DNA of 64,000 nt, taken from NCBI GenBank assembly GCA_905250125.1, contig CAJNOL010000492.1, positions 66,565 through 130,564 of the forward strand. The letters run 5' to 3'. Shown here piece by piece: positions 23,201 to 35,652 of the stretch. The stretch comes from Rotaria sordida (taxonomy: Eukaryota; Rotifera; Eurotatoria; Philodinida; Philodinidae). A model generated the notes under the pieces. It did not search any database. It had not been told where the DNA came from and saw nothing but the letters and a program-made list of their open reading frames with translations. A program made the position numbers and the translations under genes. How positions within the stretch are numbered: position 1 is the stretch's first letter; each line of letters begins with the position of its first letter.

Positions 23201-24666
23201 ACGAGAAAAACAACTCTCAAGTGACATCTGCCGCTTGAGTCCTTATTGGACCTACAGGTAGGTCTCAGTGACAATGGCAGAAGCCTAAAAAAAGGTTCGT
23301 TCCTATTGACCTGCAGTGTAGAATTAGAACTGGCTTGTTGGACTTTTTGACCTATTGTTAGGTATTACTCAGAAGACCGAATAAAGGAGTTTCGATCCAA
23401 AATTTTGCCTATAGATAAGTCTAATGACTCTTCGAATATCCTGAAAGTTTTAGTCGAAAAGAGTGATCCTTCTTCGAGTTATTGAACTTTCAAGTAAACT
23501 CAGTTTTTGTGACAAAGATCTATTTCTCGAAATTCAAACATTCTTTTCGATTGAAACTTTCAGGATATTCGAAGAGTCATTAAACTTATCTATAGGCAAA
23601 ATTTTAGATCGAAAGTCCACTAAACCGATCATAACTCGATGATAATGACCCATAGGAACGAACTATTTTAGACTTCTGCTATTCTTCCTGAGATCTGCCT
23701 ATAGATCCAATATGATGTCAAACGGTAAGGTGTCGGTTGAAGTAGTTTTCTCGTCAATCATTCAACTGCGATTGCCTATCATCTGCTGACGTTTATTGAT
23801 TTTTGTCAAGCTGATACTCAAAAGTAAATTATTTAATGCCAATAGATAGAGAATTTTGTGCAGCATGCATGTCTCTACTACCTTTTCAAGGTTCTCAAGA
23901 CTAGTATTTAAACTGAACCATGAAAATATTTAGATTATTTTGAATTTGAAAATAACGATGGGTTAGGTCTACCCGAAAAATGACTATTTCTGATGTTGTT
24001 GCTTTTTTTTTTTACTTCAGAACCGTTGCTTCCAAATATTTCTTCTAAAATTCTGAGACATGCATCTAGAGATGCAGAGTTTTAAGAGAAACTTTTTCAG
24101 ATAGTTAAAATTTCACCGGTACATTTATTAAAAACATAGTCATCAGTTTTTTCTTTTGTTTTCCTGACTGATTCAGTTAGACAATGAAGTAGGTGTTCTT
24201 CTTCCACTTAGAAGAGACAGCTGTTTGAGAAACAAAGTCGACAATTTTGTAGAGCTTGAAATAATCTATCCTTAGGCGTGAGAGAGAAATTTTATGATTA
24301 AGGAACGAGAGAAAAATGTACCGAGATTTAGTGCAATTTCTTCTACGATATCCGTTAGAATTACACAGAATAATATTATAAAATTTTTTTTTTTTTTTAT
24401 TTCTTTAAGGCCATCGAGGAGGAGGTGGTGGCGGTGGAGGTTGGTCAGGACGTGGTGGTGGTGGTGGTGGTGATAGACCGTATTCTGGTGGTTATCAACA
24501 ACAAATGTATGGAGCAATGGATCCTTATATGCAACAGTATCCACAGATGGCTTATCAGGGACAACAACAAATTGTAAATGAATATGCCGGTTTGGATTAT
24601 GGTGGAAATTATGGTGGACGCGGCCGTGGAGGACGAGGTGGACGTGGTGGTCGACGGCCATATTAA
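20222..24666 (+). CDS. FAM98 family protein (FAM98A/B-like)
   Basis: Nine exons join in phase to 435 aa: 20222..20259, 21496..21653, 21726..21854, 21919..22013, 22072..22383, 22430..22529, 22597..22679, 22882..23017, 24410..24666. Exon 1 encodes MTAGIIDSLNDI and matches the N-terminal helix of FAM98 (I-x-SL-x-x-L-x-Y-x-G). Further diagnostics are ELGGFLRDYGCPY, PPNYLGQSLLK, the highly conserved RRELLLKRLDVTIQSFKWAD, and VPDRGGRTTELQAPPPEMPS. The C-terminus (about 310-435) is a Gly/Arg-rich RGG tail interrupted by YQQQMYGAMDPYMQQYPQ. Family knowledge: FAM98 proteins associate with the DDX1-RTCB tRNA-splicing ligase complex and with PRMT1. Exon 2 uses donor GTGTGC, the least certain junction. 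Intron 1 (1236 bp) and intron 8 (1392 bp, with a foldback repeat) are unusually long. The VRK3-like gene begins 178 bp downstream. Confidence 0.92.
20260..21495 (+). other. FAM98 intron 1
   Basis: 1236 bp, AT-rich. Short ORFs at 20634..20898 have no support. No repeat was recognised. Confidence 0.5.
23240..23715. mobile_element. Nested foldback element in FAM98 intron 8
   Basis: Inner arms 23389..23462 and 23541..23615 are reverse complements at about 95% by eye over about 74 bp (anchor AAAATTTTGCCTATAGATAA). Outer arms, from about 23240 (TATTGGACCTACAGG) and ending about 23715, are also inverted at about 75-80% (anchor AGGAACGAAC / GTTCGTTCCT). The whole unit of about 475 bp can fold on itself. 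No ORF and no clear target duplication. Confidence 0.7.
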
Positions 24667-24842
24667 AACCTTCTACTATTCCGGTTTTTTATTCTATCTT
24701 TTTTTTTTTCAGTCAACTTCTTCGACTTTTGTTACTTATCTACTAGACATTTTAAAGAAGAATCTTCATACTTTCGTGTTGTTTCTTCATTTGTTGCAAT
24801 GGAATTTTCTTTTTGTTATTATTATTTGTTGGTTTGTTTTGT

Positions 24843-24844
24843 AG
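24843..24844 (+). promoter_or_regulatory. Candidate trans-splice acceptor at the VRK3-like start
   Basis: A T-rich tract ending TTTGTTTTGTAG touches the ATG at 24845, 178 bp after the FAM98 stop. Confidence 0.45.
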
Positions 24845-27800
24845 ATGGTTAAATTAGAGCCCATAAAACCGGTTGTTCGTTCTCGTTCATCATCATCTGA
24901 TAGTGATTTTGATGATATACATTCAACAACATCATCCGATTCTGATTTGTCTCTTATTGAAACATCCGCAATAAATTCATCAAAATCTTGTCAGAAACGT
25001 AGAATTTCTACGTCTAATCATATTATTCCTCAAGGTACATTAATACATGATGTAAATAATAATCTTTGGATGATACATCAATGTGTTAAAGTATCACATC
25101 ATAATGAAAAATTTATTTATTTATGTAGTCAAGTTAAAAAAACATTAAATGTAAATGAATTAAAAATATCCGAACAAAATGAACAACAAAATATAGTTAA
25201 AACAAAAATATCACCATTATTGTATTTAACTGATAAATTAAAACAATCAAGACAAACTGTAATTGATAAAGCACGTGTTGAGAATGATAAACTTGATTAT
25301 ATTTTTTATGGAGCTGTTATTAGAGATACAAATAAAGAAATTGAATTAATTATACCGAATAATGAGAAGTAAGATACAAGTTTGTTGTTGTTTTTTTTTG
25401 TTACTGACAAAAGTAGAATATTATTTTATTAACCTTTTGGCCCATTCTTGAACTACATTTGTAGAACGATTGTAGAAAACATGAAATTAAAATCCATAAA
25501 TGTTGGATTTTTTTTGCTCATATTCTACGTAATAGTAGAGCGAATCATTTTCTACAAAATGACGTATCTCTAAAATGGTTTTTTCGTTGAACTGTATTAG
25601 ATTTGCGGAAGACCTCGATAGAATTTTTGTCAAATCATTCTTCCCTCAATGCTTATTAGAGTGTACCTGATCGATATATTGAAGACATCAATATTCTGTT
25701 CCTATAGTTATTTCATCAGTGGCTCTTCTGAAATCGTTATAAGGAAAAAAGAGTTGAATTACTTTCGGATATCTTTAGAAATTGTAAATTTTTCATTGAT
25801 TGCCTAGTATTTTGTCAAGATTTCAATATAGAATTGATAAAGTACTTCTTTATTTGACTTACATGAATTTAGTTTAGTCGATTGAGCCGAAATAATCATC
25901 TATTTGAATCTTTGATGATGACTTGCAAAATCTTACAAAAATATTTATTGAACTATTTAGTTTTGTTTTTTCTAGTAGTTCATACAATTGAATAGACTAT
26001 ACTATGCAAAAAAAACATTCGAATCTCAATCAAAATTTTCCCTTTGTGTTTCATCCGGATAAATCAATATTCGAGATTTTTCATGTTAAATAGTCAAACG
26101 CGAAAACAAAACTGAATAGTCTATGGTAGCTTTTTGAAGTTCTTTATATTTCAATTAAACCTTTGTATTTATCGTTTTCCATTCTAAAAATGTATTTTTA
26201 TCCAGTTCTATATGATTTTTTTGTTATTCAATGAAGATCTCAAGCAGTTAGATAATACAATTGAAGTTGATCTCGGTTGTAGTCATTTTCAGATAGAAAT
26301 ATCCCATTAATAAAGAATTTTAGAGTAGACTATGATAGATATGCGCACAGTGGAATAAATTATTAAAAAAAGAACTGAAGAAATATAAGTATTCTAAAAG
26401 AAATCAACGATGTTCAGAAATACCCGAACTTAGCAAAACCTTAGACACTGCTTTCATAATTATTTATCTACTTTAAGAAATTCTTAAGCGATTACTTGAA
26501 TATACAATATTGTCAAAACTAGTTGGATATAGTACCCAAATTTGAACTTCATAACCTACGCTGAGTTTGAATCTAAACATTCAATCGAAGTCCGAATATA
26601 AGCAGTATTTATCTAATCCATCCTTTCATATTGTTTAGACAAGTGATATCACCAAATAAAAATTGTTTAAATAGCAAATTTTTATCTTTATCAACAAATG
26701 ATCAAAATTCAAATAAAATAATTCATGGTATTGTTGAATTTCTTAAAGATGATGATACATATGATGAAAATAAAATAAATAAATATTCAATTGAAATTAT
26801 ATTTGTACAAGATAAAAAAAAATCTAATATAATAACAAATCCATCTGAATTATTACAACAAATTCTTAAAAAAGAAATTGAAAAATTAAAAGATCTTCGA
26901 AGAAAAAATTTAATAATAAATAATAAAACAAATGAAGATTTTCATAAATTTATTATAACAAAAAAATCTGGACATACTCAATATGATATTCAAGAAAGTA
27001 ATAATGATGAAGGAGAAAATCTTTCTTCTTGTTCATCTATTGAATCTTCAACAATAAAATATTTACTTAAACTTGAATTAAATACTTCATCATCATCATC
27101 ATCATCAACAACAACACATTATACAATTGATAATGAAATATCATTTTATTCTCGTTTTGCTACACATGAAAAATTAAAATCTTATATAAAACGACATAAT
27201 TTAATGTATATTGCTATTCCTGAATATATATCACATGGTATATATAAACATATGAATTTAACATATAAATTTTTAATAATGGAACAATATCGTGAAAATC
27301 TTCGTTCACTTATTTATTCTTATGATCAATCATTACCTGAACATAATGCATTAAATCTTTTTTTACAAATGTTATATGTTATACAATTTATACATGAAAA
27401 AAATTATGTTCATCAAATAATTAAACCGAAATATATGATGTTTGCTAATAAACAACCATATTTTATTTTTTTAACACAATTTCGAACTGTTAAAAGTATA
27501 CATGATACAAATAATCGATCAAGTAAAAAATTTTATTGTATATCTAACAAAAAATAAGATAGAAAAATCTTTCGAAGAGGATTTATCTTAGTTCACATTG
27601 TCATATTCTAACGAGGAATTTTTTTCAGTTAATAAATCATTTTGAATTTTGAATTCAATGCATAAGATAGATCTCAATGAGATATGAAACATCTCAAAAG
27701 GATAAAATGTCCTTGAATCTTTGTTTCAGAGTTATAGACATTTTATTGAAATTTTAGACTATGGGATAGTATGTACCAACAAATTGAATGACAATATTTC

Positions 27801-30742
27801 GACCTAAAATTTCAGTAAAATGACTATAACTTTGAAAGGAAGACCTAAGGACACTTATCGTTTAATTGAGATTTCAATTTGGTAGTATCGAAATACTTAG
27901 TATATGAATTATGTTTCGTTTACATTGAGAATAAAAATATTACAAATAATGTCTGATCTAAGCTCTACATGAGAAAATTCAATTATTTAAAACAAATCAA
28001 AGTCAAGGAGGAACAAACTGATTTCTATTATTGGAAATCAATTTTTATCTGTTCACCGCGAATCAATAGGAATTGTCAAAATTACTTAGAAACGAAGAAA
28101 AATCATTAGGAATCAAGAACAATCACTAGAAATATTAGCAATTATTGAAAGTCAAGAAAATCAATAAAAGTCATTAGAAATCAGGGTTGTACTTTTAATC
28201 TTATTAATGTGGATTTTCTATGACTTAGAGTGATTCCCATTGATTTATAGTATAGAAATCAGTAGATTCCTTCTTGATTAAATTTGATTTTTTTATCACA
28301 GGAAGATGCAATGAACTCTCCTCTTATAGAATATATATATATATATATATCAGTTTTTAACAGATATATCGAAGGAGTTTACACAGAAATTTTTGAGTTT
28401 TTGAAAGACGACTGTCTTTTCCATTAACATCAACATTGAATAAAAACCTTTTTTATATTAACCACTTCAGAGTCTATTAACATTCAAGATATGGATCACA
28501 TGTTTCGGCATTGAATAAATACTTTACATATATTGCGCAGAAATTTCAAGATTTTTGAAAAACACGACTAATTTTTATTGGTTTCATAATAGAATTAATC
28601 ATCAAAATCTGAATAATATGAAGAGAAGTGAATAAAAAGAATATAAACTCAAGACAAAAAATTTTTGAATTATTTTTTTTTATTTATTGAAATAACATTG
28701 TAAACAAGCATATCGAAGAGAAGCACTGCTAGAACAATAATACGTACGTCACCCGAAAGAGAGGAGAACAAAAACCTATTCAAGGCTACAGATGGTGCTA
28801 GCTTACCTAAATACATTGTGAATAAACCATTTCAATATACTTTTCGTTGGATTCGAATAAAAAAATCCATTTGTGAACTAACTTACCGTTTTTCTTCAAA
28901 ACAAGGATTCCAATATTAAAAAAAAGCTTATTTCAACATCATGTCTACTAAAATACTCATAAAAAAATGAATCGAAGCGAATTTTAAAATCTTTTTCAAA
29001 TAAAAATTATGCACATATGTTAGCTTTCATTTGCTATCATACCGAGCTCTACATACATTCTAATTCTTGAGTCTGAAAAATTCTCCTAGAAGTCATAAAT
29101 AAGTTATGATTTAGTTGAAAGCTTGATGTAGTAAAACGTATCAAACTGGAATTTTGTATCAAAAGGATCATGTATCTCTGGAAATTTCTGTCTAAATGGG
29201 TCATACTAAGTGGCAAACACATTGTCAAGGAGAAAGACTTAAAGATTTAAAAATGATTTCACTCAACTTTCATTGATAACTATAAAGAATATTATTCTGC
29301 TTAAGTAAAAAAACTTACCAAAAAAGAATTCTAATTAATTATTTTCGATCAATAAATATAACTGAATATTTAAATCATTATTAACATATATATTTATGTT
29401 TTATTTTTCGTTAATCTCAGATGAAGTTCCAAATGAAAATCATCCAATAATAACTAATGAAAATCAACATATAAAACAACAAAATTATCAAGTTAAAAAA
29501 AAAGTCAAACGTTCACATCGTACACAATTAGCTGCTATACATAATAAAACATCATCAATTGTTCCATCACCATTACTTGTTATTGATGTTCCAAGTCCAA
29601 TAATTGAAGAAGATAATTTATTAATAAATTCTAATACATATCATCATCCATTTAGTGTTTATTCTTCACTTGATATGCATTTTAATGATAAACAAACATA
29701 TCGTGGTGATTTAGAAATGCTTGGTTATAATTTAATTGTTTGGTCTGGTGGACGTTTACCATGGGATAAAAAAAATCAAAGTATTCATTTTAAATTACAA
29801 CGTGATACAATAATTAATGAAAAAAAATTAGCAAAATCAAATGTTAATGAATTTGTTAAAAAATGTTTTTTTATGAAATTAATTTCACCTGTTACATTAC
29901 GTGCGATTTGTGATTATATGTCAACTATTTATCAATTAAATATTGATGATATACCTAATTTTGATCAATTACGTGTACCTATTAAAGAAATTGTTAAAGC
30001 ATTAGGTTTTAAGGTTAGTTTTGTTTTGTTTTTTTTCAAATGAATATCATAATGTTTTCATTTCTAGGCAAATGCATGTCTTCGTTTATCAAATTCCAAA
30101 TCTAAAACAACTAATACATCGAATAGTACAAATAAGAATGTTTCAAATTCTTCTAATCACACACAAGCAGTTAAAACTAATGGAAATATTAGTAAACATA
30201 TCAATATTAATGATATGACATCACCAGTAAAAGAACTTGAAGTTGAACAAGATGATCTCGAAGATGATGAAGATGACGATGAGGATGAGGATGATGATGA
30301 TGATGACGATGATAATGAAGACGATGGAGATGAAGACGATGAAGAAGAGGTTTATTTTATTTTACAAACAAATTAATTCATAGAAATAAAAAAAAATAAT
30401 CAATTATTTTAGGGTCATCCTTGTCCACCAGGAGCAAATTCATGTGATGACGATGATGATGATGATGATGATGATGGTTCAAGTGATGAAAACAATGATG
30501 ATGATACTCAAATGGAACAACAAGCTCCATCAATTCTTAGTCAATCAACAAAAACTAAATGTAAACGATGTGGTGGTGATCATTCACTTGAAGATCAACA
30601 ATCTCAAACAAGTAGTGATAAACAAAGTAATAGTAGTACTGGTCCGAATACAAATAATAATACTAATACCCTTACTTATCAACAAAAACGACAACGATCA
30701 ATTGCTAAACGACTTCAATTACGTCGTAAAAAGAAAAATTAA
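24845..30742 (+). CDS. VRK3-like pseudokinase with acidic tail
   Basis: Five exons join in phase: 24845..25368, 26639..27537, 29421..30013, 30068..30349, 30413..30742 (875 aa). IPQGTLIHDVNNNLWMI (about 61-77) matches the opening of VRK kinase domains; LKLELN carries the beta-3 Lys (about 319); FYSRFATHEKLKSYIKRHNL, FLIMEQY and FIHEKNYVH follow VRKs; TYRGDLEMLGYNLIVW and GRLPW mark the C-lobe. The HRD-equivalent reads HQI (433-435) and the DFG/DYG position reads TQF (454-456), so catalytic and metal-binding Asp are gone and no glycine loop is seen: a pseudokinase, like VRK3. The N-terminus is Ser-rich; the C-terminus has long Asp/Glu runs, CKRCGGDH and a basic end (KRLQLRRKKKN), suggesting nuclear localisation. 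The ATG directly follows TTTTGTAG. Introns 1 and 2 are 1270 and 1883 bp; the exon 2 donor (GTATAT) is the weakest call. Confidence 0.85.
25369..26638 (+). other. VRK3-like intron 1, with dispersed repeat
   Basis: About 25540..25620 resembles 46320..46410 (shared ATTTTCTACAAAATGA, then G-ATCTC and similar downstream text), suggesting an old interspersed repeat. Otherwise nothing is recognised. Confidence 0.4.
27707..27855. repeat. Hairpin-forming inverted repeat in VRK3-like intron 2
   Basis: Arms 27707..27758 and 27803..27855 are reverse complements at about 80% (anchors TGTCCTT, AGTTATAG-CATTTTA, GAAATTTTAG), with a loop of about 45 bp. Confidence 0.6.
28330..28350. repeat. (AT)n microsatellite
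   Basis: About ten AT units within VRK3-like intron 2. Nearby 28060..28190 is degenerate AATCA-rich low complexity. Confidence 0.7.
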
Positions 30743-33700
30743 TTTACAAAAAAAAAAACAAACAAGAAACTAAAACAACGATATGTACATATTTTGAAAA
30801 AAGCCATATGGAACACATTTAATTTTATCGTTCGTTTACAAAAAGTAAAGATAAGTTTTTTTTTTTTTATGTACATGTGTGGAATAGGATCCAAGCAACG
30901 ATAACATTTTGTCTTAATTTATTTCTTTCTTAACTGTGTGTGTGCGTGTGCGTGTGAACAGTCCATCACTATTTACTTTCTGAGTTATTCTTTTGTTATG
31001 CGCGATGATTTATTTTATTTCCTTGTTTTTTTTTTTTTCTTTTTTTTGGTCGGTCCGATATTTTATTTGTGATAGACCTGTCCTATTGTTTGTCGTTTTT
31101 TTTTTATCTATCTCTTCTTTTATTCTAGTTGATGCATGCATTAAAAAAATTATTTAAGTAAAAAAGAAGAAAAACGAAGAAATCAAAACATACACCTACT
31201 GTTGTTTTTAAATTATAGATAGAAAATAAACAACTAAAAAGAATTTTCTATTTATTTTTTATTTTTATTGAATCAATGATATTTGACTAATGACTTTTTC
31301 ATCAAAAATTAGTAGATTGTACGTTATCGACCATGTTGATAATCATAGGAAATCCTCTTAGGTCTTTGTATGCTAATTTTTCAGACTAACAGACTTTTCG
31401 TCCAAGAAAAATTTTAATCTATTCAGATTATAGAGCATAATGAATTGCCTAGAAAACAATAAATTTTTCTGTTTGAAATCGTTTTTTTTTTTGTAGAAAA
31501 ATACAGCCGTTTTAATGCACATAACAGATATATATGTATCAAAGGTTCACTGTAGCAATCTTCAAGATGATATTATTTTACTTAAAATGCATATTTGGAA
31601 AAGCAAAAAGATTATTGAGTTAGGTACATCTTGACACGTTCTATACTCTGAATAGATCACAAACAATTTTTGCAAAATATTTGTTAGCCTAGAAAACCAG
31701 CATATCAAGTTTTAAGGGAATTTCTGATAGTTTATTAATAAGAATAATCTTTTACTAAAATAATGGAAGGAAACAAAAGAATTGAATAGCATTGAGAGAT
31801 TTATAAAATCCAATACACAGTGATTCGACAACACATTTTGTACGTCCATGGGTAAAAGTCTGCTTCCCTCTCGTTCTTTTCTTATCAAACTCCAGAGTTG
31901 ATCGGAAGATGGGGCTTTAATTTCCTATCAATACGAGCGTGGACAAACACAGAACTAATTTCCGTTTAAGTATCTTTGCAATAGGTGACTTAACCTTGTT
32001 GTTTCTTAACGTTTTATATACCATTTTGTAGCCCGTGAAATTCTCTATCGAATGGTATATGATAGCTGGGGTTTTGTCTGATTATGAGAGGAAAAGTTCT
32101 TTTACGACAACCGAGATAGGTCAATAATCCCATAGAAAAACATAGGGAATAATGACTTTTCTTGTGATAACTCAGCAATGGCTCGACAAATCCTTCTCAT
32201 CTTTGAACTTGAACGAAATATTGATGAGACGATACTGTGTACAAAATTTCATCAAGATCGGACTCTCCTTTCAAAAGTTATTGTGTAAACGGCGGGACAC
32301 ACTGACCGATTCTAGAGTGTGCTCACTTTTTGAGTACACAAAAACCTATGATTGATACTTAAAATATAGAGTTATTTGGACGAAATTGTAAATCTTTTTG
32401 AGATCAATTTTTCTTCGACATGTTTTATAAATTTTAACGTTCTTAGATAATTACTCGTTATACATGTTCGTATTATGACCATAACAAAACATCGATGTTA
32501 TTACCATTGATCACATATACAGATTGTGTTCAAATTTTGAATAAGAATCTGTATTAATATGATTATCTATCAAGTAGACAATAGACAATATGAAATGGAA
32601 TAAATATTTAAGACAAGAATTGTTTATCTCAATTATTTTAAGAAAAAGTATCATGTGACAAAAAAATCCAACAGAAATAGAATTACAAATTTTTTATCTT
32701 ATCCAGTAAAACTACCGGTTAAAAAACTTATTGCCATTTCAAATCTATAGAATCAGCACGTATTTAAAACAATACTCGATCATAAGAATGCGATATTATT
32801 CATAATAAAAGAAATCAACGATGAACTCTAATGAAAAGCTTGAATAAAAACATACTATCCCATCAACAATTTGATATTAGAAATTATAGTATGTAAAGAA
32901 GAGATTCACAAAATTTTACTGTTTTGTTCAGTACTTCCATGCTAAATTCAAAACAAGAATTACATTGATGATACTTGTATGCCTTTGAAGAATATAACAT
33001 ATCGGTGGTTTTACATTAAGAACAATTCTATGGAATTAAAATCTAATCTACATAATTAGATGCCACAAAAATGAATGATTCAATCTTCTTTTAAACATTT
33101 AGATATATTATAATACAATTTAGAAAAAAACTTCTTTGTACAATTAAATCTAACGTATGATGCAGAGGAAACCTTCACAAAAAGTGTTTGTTCATTTTCT
33201 AACTAAAATATCGTATCCCATTACTTTTTTTTTTATATCTGAAGGTCAAGACATGAAATCTATTTCATCTAGAAAGATGGATTGAAAGAAAAAATTGATT
33301 TTTAATAATAGATTATTTTAGATTGAAAGTAATTCTCAGAAAAAAATACCTTTGTTTTAGACACTAAACAGGTCCTAATAAGTAGTTGGAAAATGAACAA
33401 ATATTTTGTGGTAAGACTTTCACACCATAGATCACATTATAGTGACGCAGAATAATATAAATATCAAATGATAATAGGTAATAAATAAGACAACTGAGAA
33501 AAAGTCTTAACACATTAATGAATTTAGATACGAGTTCTATATATTATAAATAAAACAAGGCATCACTCAATAAAAGTTTAATTATAAGAATGCGACACAA
33601 TAATTCTACAACCTTTATCAATAATTCAAACAATGATACGCGTTATTTTAAAGCTTGATGTTAATTAATAACGCTTCTCTTGAGGTTAATTTTAAATGAT

Positions 33701-34369
33701 ATATGAAATCTCGTCATAACTTATATCTTGCTATGAATCAACATGAGTATCTTTGTTTTATTGTGAGACATAGTTTTTTTTGTTAACAATACTATGTAAC
33801 ATCTATTCAAAGAAAAGATTTGATATAGTATCTGAATTTTTTTAATAAGAATAGGATAAAGATATATCGTTTTAAATTTTTCTTATGTCAGAATATGTAT
33901 TGATTTCATTTATTCGATAGGTATATATTGTACTTACATAAGAATCACTCATTTATGTTAATCAAAATGATTGATCTCAAAATTCAAAATTTGTTGAAAT
34001 ATTGAAAATGGAGAAATTAGAAAATCTTTAGAAACAAGTGAATGTATCGATTTTCTTAAGAATATCATAAATTTATTGATTTCATATCATTTCAAATGTA
34101 ATCATTCTTACTAATATAAAGCGTGACTGACTAATGAGAATAAATGTATCTTATATAGACAATATCCATTATTTTATTTTTCATTCTTTTGAAATTAAAA
34201 TACGTTGCCTGTATAATAATGTAAATTTCTGTTGGTGAACAAAAACGTCAAAGTATCACATTTCTTGCGTCTTCTATTTCAATGTAAAGAAGTCAAATGT
34301 TTTGTCAATGTCTCAAATGTCTAAATCTTATAAGATGTTTTGTAATGACATACATATATTTTAATTTCA
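30743..34369. other. 3.6 kb non-coding stretch
   Basis: No supported gene. 31770..32350 is less AT-rich and reads like old interspersed repeat sequence (the ORF at 32152..32355 lies in it). No terminal repeats were found by eye. Confidence 0.4.
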
Positions 34370-34828
34370 ATGGACAAAAACATCAGATTACTAGTTTTAC
34401 TGATCTTTTCTATTATTATTCCTATATGTGTTACGGATTTGACTGGCGTACATTATTTATATACAATCAAATGTTCATCACCATTGTTATATATGCCACA
34501 TGGACCTTATTTATTTAGTCATCATTGGCCATTTACATCGATTACTATTCATTATCAAAAACAACAAACTCGAGGTGTATGTTATCGAGATGGTACTCTT
34601 CATTTTATTCTCAGTAATAATCAATTATGTTCTGGACTGTATTATGGTGGACAAGCGAAACTCTTCTGTCAATTTAAAAATAATGAATATTGTATGATTA
34701 ATATGCAAACAAGCGATGGTAGTCCATTAACATGTGTTGGATCGAAAATAAAATCAATGACAATTGTATCTATTTTATGTTTTCTTCTTATCAATTTCAT
34801 TTATAAAAATCGATTATTATTTGATTAA
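34370..34828 (+). CDS. Secreted/GPI-type Cys-rich protein, unknown
   Basis: A single-exon ORF of 152 aa. Residues 1-22 form a signal peptide (MDKNIRLLVLLIFSIIIPIC). The mature part has six well-spaced Cys (KC, VCY, LCS, FCQ, YCM, TCV) consistent with three disulfides. The C-terminal about 25 residues (MTIVSILCFLLINFIYK) are hydrophobic with a short polar end, which suits a GPI signal or a single membrane anchor. No known domain is recognised; it may be a small lineage-specific surface protein. The ATG at 34370 was chosen because it begins the signal peptide; an overlapping ORF at 34297 in another frame is a shadow. Confidence 0.6.
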   Translation: MDKNIRLLVLLIFSIIIPICVTDLTGVHYLYTIKCSSPLLYMPHGPYLFSHHWPFTSITIHYQKQQTRGVCYRDGTLHFILSNNQLCSGLYYGGQAKLFCQFKNNEYCMINMQTSDGSPLTCVGSKIKSMTIVSILCFLLINFIYKNRLLFD

Positions 34829-35652
34829 AAGATAAAGAAATGAAAATTATTTCATTGAATTATGTGTATATTTTCTTTTTTGAAAATTTTTAATTCGAAG
34901 TTGTTTCATAATAAATAATTATTTATAAATAATTTGCTGTCTTTTTAAATAACTTTGAATTTATATTACAGTTTAATAATAAAAACTATGGCAATACTTG
35001 CTAAATTTTCAATATAATACCGCTAACCTTCTTATCATTTTTTTCATTTTCTTATGCTGCAAAACATACTTTTTTTTAACCTTGGCATTTCATTGTACCC
35101 TTGTCATATTTACATAATTGATTATGATCGTACTTAACTTACCTTTTCTTCATGATTATAGATTGTCCCTGAAAGGCTTCTTTTTTGTTGTACTTATATA
35201 AAAAAATGTCGTTGACCTCTCGATATAGAAAAGCTAAATATGTACACAGTTATTACCAAAGGTTATCAGTATTACTCTATTTTTTATGATATCATTGCTT
35301 CTTTTGTACATTTCTTCGTTTACTTTGTTAATCCTTATTGTAGGTCGGTTTTGAACGTGCATTCATATTCATCTATAAACTTCATAACATTCCTCATTGT
35401 TGGAGTTTGGTAATCCATACATATATAGACATACATATAGAAGACATAGTCATGACTTCATATATTGAAAAGGATGATACAAAAAGGAGAAAGAAAAAGG
35501 AAGAAGACCTTCGATTAAGAAGGCGAAGTTCAACAAAAAAAAAATGTTAATCACATATAAATATTCGATGTCAAATTCAAATGATCGTTTGATTTCGAAA
35601 TTTCTCAATAGAATTATCTTCATCGTTAACAACAATACTAAAAGATTTTATA
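34829..35652. other. Intergenic region
   Basis: AT-rich with no supported feature; contains the promoter side of the Gln-rich gene. The minus-strand ORF at 35450..35635 has no support. Confidence 0.4.

Noticed and set aside
24272..24661. His-rich 129-aa minus-strand ORF
   Set aside because: Antisense of the Gly/Arg-rich last exon of FAM98.
24845..25372. A separate 175-aa gene
   Set aside because: Its end is a strong donor (GTAAGA) just before the stop, and joining to 26639 restores the VRK-type domain order in phase.
26631..27557. A separate 308-aa gene starting at 26631
   Set aside because: The start is not ATG and overlaps the acceptor TTGTTTAG; it is exon 2 of the VRK3-like gene.
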